NCBI GenBank assembly: GCA_035771175.1
Contig: CM069612.1
Coordinates: 29,708,150-29,772,149, forward strand
Source: Paratinospora sagittata
Taxonomy: Eukaryota > Streptophyta > Magnoliopsida > Ranunculales > Menispermaceae
Direction: 5' to 3'
DNA: 64,000 nucleotides
Of this stretch, positions 62,111-64,000 are shown piece after piece. The position numbers were made by a program, and so were the translations under genes. Numbering within the stretch: the stretch's first letter is position 1; every line of letters begins with the position of its first letter. The notes beneath the pieces were generated by a model that was given only the letters and a program-made list of their open reading frames with translations, did no database searches and was not told the origin of the DNA.

Positions 62111-63430
62111 CATTTTATTTGATTCAAGGTATTATTTGTTTCTAACAGGGATAAATATATATGTAGTAATGGAAAATAGAAACATAACTATATATAAATT
62201 GAATGTGAAGAAATGCAAAATGAATGGTAACTTGTAGAGATTTTACTTGATCTATAAGTAAGGATTTGGAAGAGTTAAAACCTACTACGACTTCTCCCCC
62301 TTATACTCAATTAATTAAAAGAATTTAAAAGAGAATAAGTCATTAATAAACCACTTTTTTTGACCATTTATAGTATTTTTGTATTGGATCATTACATACA
62401 ACAAGTCAGTCTTAATAAATGGATAAAAAACAAAGCACGCCAAAATTTAATTAGGCCACAATAATTCTTTAATAAAGAAATAATAACTGTTTACTACAGT
62501 AATTCCTTAATAAAGAAACAATAAGTGTTCATCTTATATGAGGTTGAGGAGTCATAGAGGATGGTAGATGTCTGTGAGCGAGTTAGCTACCAATCTAGCC
62601 ATTGATAAACCATTTTGTCTTTACATATATAATTGATTAACCCTACTAAAAAATCCAACGTCCTCTACTTTGCCTTTGCAACACCGTCCTCTTCTCTCCT
62701 CCTCTCCTGACAAAGGTTTAGAGTTTCATTGCATTGATCTAAGGGGCAATGAATTAAACCAAATCCAAAGTAAGGCAAACTAGATCTGTAGCGCGAATAA
62801 ATTGACATTGAGATCTAATTATTTCCCGATGAGTTGTGCTAGATTTTATCTCTTCCAGTGTGAATCAAGGAAAGGCTTGAAGTAAAACCTCAATAGAGGT
62901 TACCGGAGTGCTTCAGAAGCAAAAGAAAGTGAGGCAACAAAAGGAACCTTGCCTTTGTTGCTTGGGGTTTCTAAACCCTAAGTAGTAGTAGCGAGGATGC
63001 TTGGTAGTTGTCTCTAATAGGATTTTCCTATGTTTATGTTTTTCGTTAGCGTACCCAGATCCTATCATTGTAGCTTTTAGGTATTATGGTTTCTAATTTG
63101 TTATGGGGCCTTGATTTTGTAAGAAATCTTAACTTCAAGTTTTATTATTAATATTTGTATATTCATCATTTTGTAAGAGCTATGGTTTTAATTTTTCATG
63201 TGTAGGATGAGGTTGTGCATAACGGAGAGAATGTTAGTAGTAATTTCTGCATTGTTAGGTCTTCACTTATAAAATTAGTGGATATGATCTTTTATTACGT
63301 AAATAAGGGGATGTTAGTAAGGTTTTACCCTCTTCTTACCACGGTATTTGTCCTTTGTCTATTAAGTTTTACTTATTTTCTGACAGAACCTTTGGGCTCG
63401 TTAGCCCCCAAAAAAAAAAAAAACAAAAAA
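62111..63430 (+). other. Possible retroposed sequence ending in poly-A
   Basis: 62690-63410 has more balanced composition than its surroundings. It contains a hairpin at about 62931-62963 (GGCAACAAAAGG pairing with CCTTTGTTGCT) and AAACCCTAAGTAG near 62972. It terminates in a long A-rich tail after TTAGCCCCC (63400-63440). A 79-codon frame ends in the tail. No protein family is recognised; it could be a LINE or processed-transcript 3' end. Confidence 0.3.
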
Positions 63431-64000
63431 AAAAATAAAGAAGAAAAAGTATAAGCAATTAACCCATGATCAAATAAAGCAGGCCCATAAATTCAAACAT
63501 TAACAAGTACCGTAAAATCAGCTTATTATCACAAAACCAAGTCAATCTGAGTAATTATGGTAGATCAAATTCATATAACCTATCTCCAAGTAATTAAATA
63601 GTATTAAGTCTTATTGTGAGCCTCCGTAAGCCTCTTTAAGTTCAAATAATTAGACACCGAAATTCAACGTTTTAGATATAAATATTAGTACTTGCAATAT
63701 AAGAGTCCAACCATATACAAAAATATATATATACATGTTAAGATTGAATCCTTGTGCATTCACAAGGATCCTTGGGTATGGGCGCGTGCCACTTGGTTTA
63801 CTTGTGCAAAAGATTGGATCCTTGTCCGTTCACAAAGCGACACGTAGATTATCCATATATTTTGTACTTTCTCATTTATTGGATTTGCGTTTATCTCGTT
63901 TCCAATCACTTGACGTGACACGAAAGTAACACCACAAAGTTGTGTCTGAGGTGTATGTACATGGCACATAGTCACTGGCTATTACAGAGGATTCAAACTC
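63431..64000. other. Right-edge intergenic DNA
   Basis: No gene supported. TTGAATCCTTGTGCATTCAC and TTGGATCCTTGTCCGTTCAC (63745 and 63812) are a short direct repeat ~67 bp apart. The first contains a hairpin (CCTTGTG/CACAAGG). Confidence 0.35.

Overview
The window is nuclear DNA of a flowering plant, most likely a eudicot. It is AT-rich, its genes carry many spliceosomal introns, two proteins have plastid or mitochondrial presequences, and there is a class I KNOX gene of SHOOT MERISTEMLESS type. Transposon relics fill the spaces between genes and several introns. I cannot name the species.

Five genes can be reconstructed exon by exon with consistent reading phase. (1) PYRB, plastid aspartate carbamoyltransferase, + strand, 5206-9523, five exons, 407 aa. 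(2) An EBS-type BAH-PHD histone reader, - strand, 20240-11651, five exons, 216 aa; its last 8 residues are cut off by a 5.55 kb intron. (3) A small mitochondrial LEA-like acidic protein, + strand, 24972-26799, two exons, 115 aa. (4) Mitochondrial ribosomal protein uL4m, - strand, 30797-27261, six exons, 295 aa, with one GC-AG intron. (5) An STM-like KNOX homeobox gene, - strand, 43651-35173, four exons, 331 aa, with a 6.67 kb intron between the KNOX and ELK/homeodomain exons. PYRB and EBS converge, EBS and the LEA-like gene diverge, the LEA-like gene and uL4m converge with 461 bp between them, and uL4m and STM are tandem. The products belong to separate processes (pyrimidine synthesis, chromatin reading, organelle translation, meristem identity), so no pathway cluster is implied.

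The rest is mobile and repeated DNA, much of it with visible boundaries. It includes: a probable solo Ty3/gypsy LTR (1141-3224); a complete TRIM with a 5-bp target-site duplication (TSD) inside PYRB (8699-9235); an RTE-clade LINE remnant inside EBS intron 3; a hAT-type MITE inside EBS intron 4; two full copies of another hAT-type MITE (23447-24163 and 61351-62064), the second nested in a SINE; three TSD-bounded copies of one SINE family (54.2, 57.3 and 61.2 kb); other tRNA-derived SINEs; and an RNase H fragment of an L1-like element (55152-55964). The most unusual object is a 1421-bp Mutator-like element (51294-52714). Its arms exceed 400 bp, carry arrays of perfect palindromes, are flanked by a 10-bp TSD, and enclose a host-gene fragment (Pack-MULE-like). 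A four-unit tandem repeat of about 75 bp lies upstream of the KNOX gene (44685-44975).

From 44 to 64 kb I found no intact host gene.
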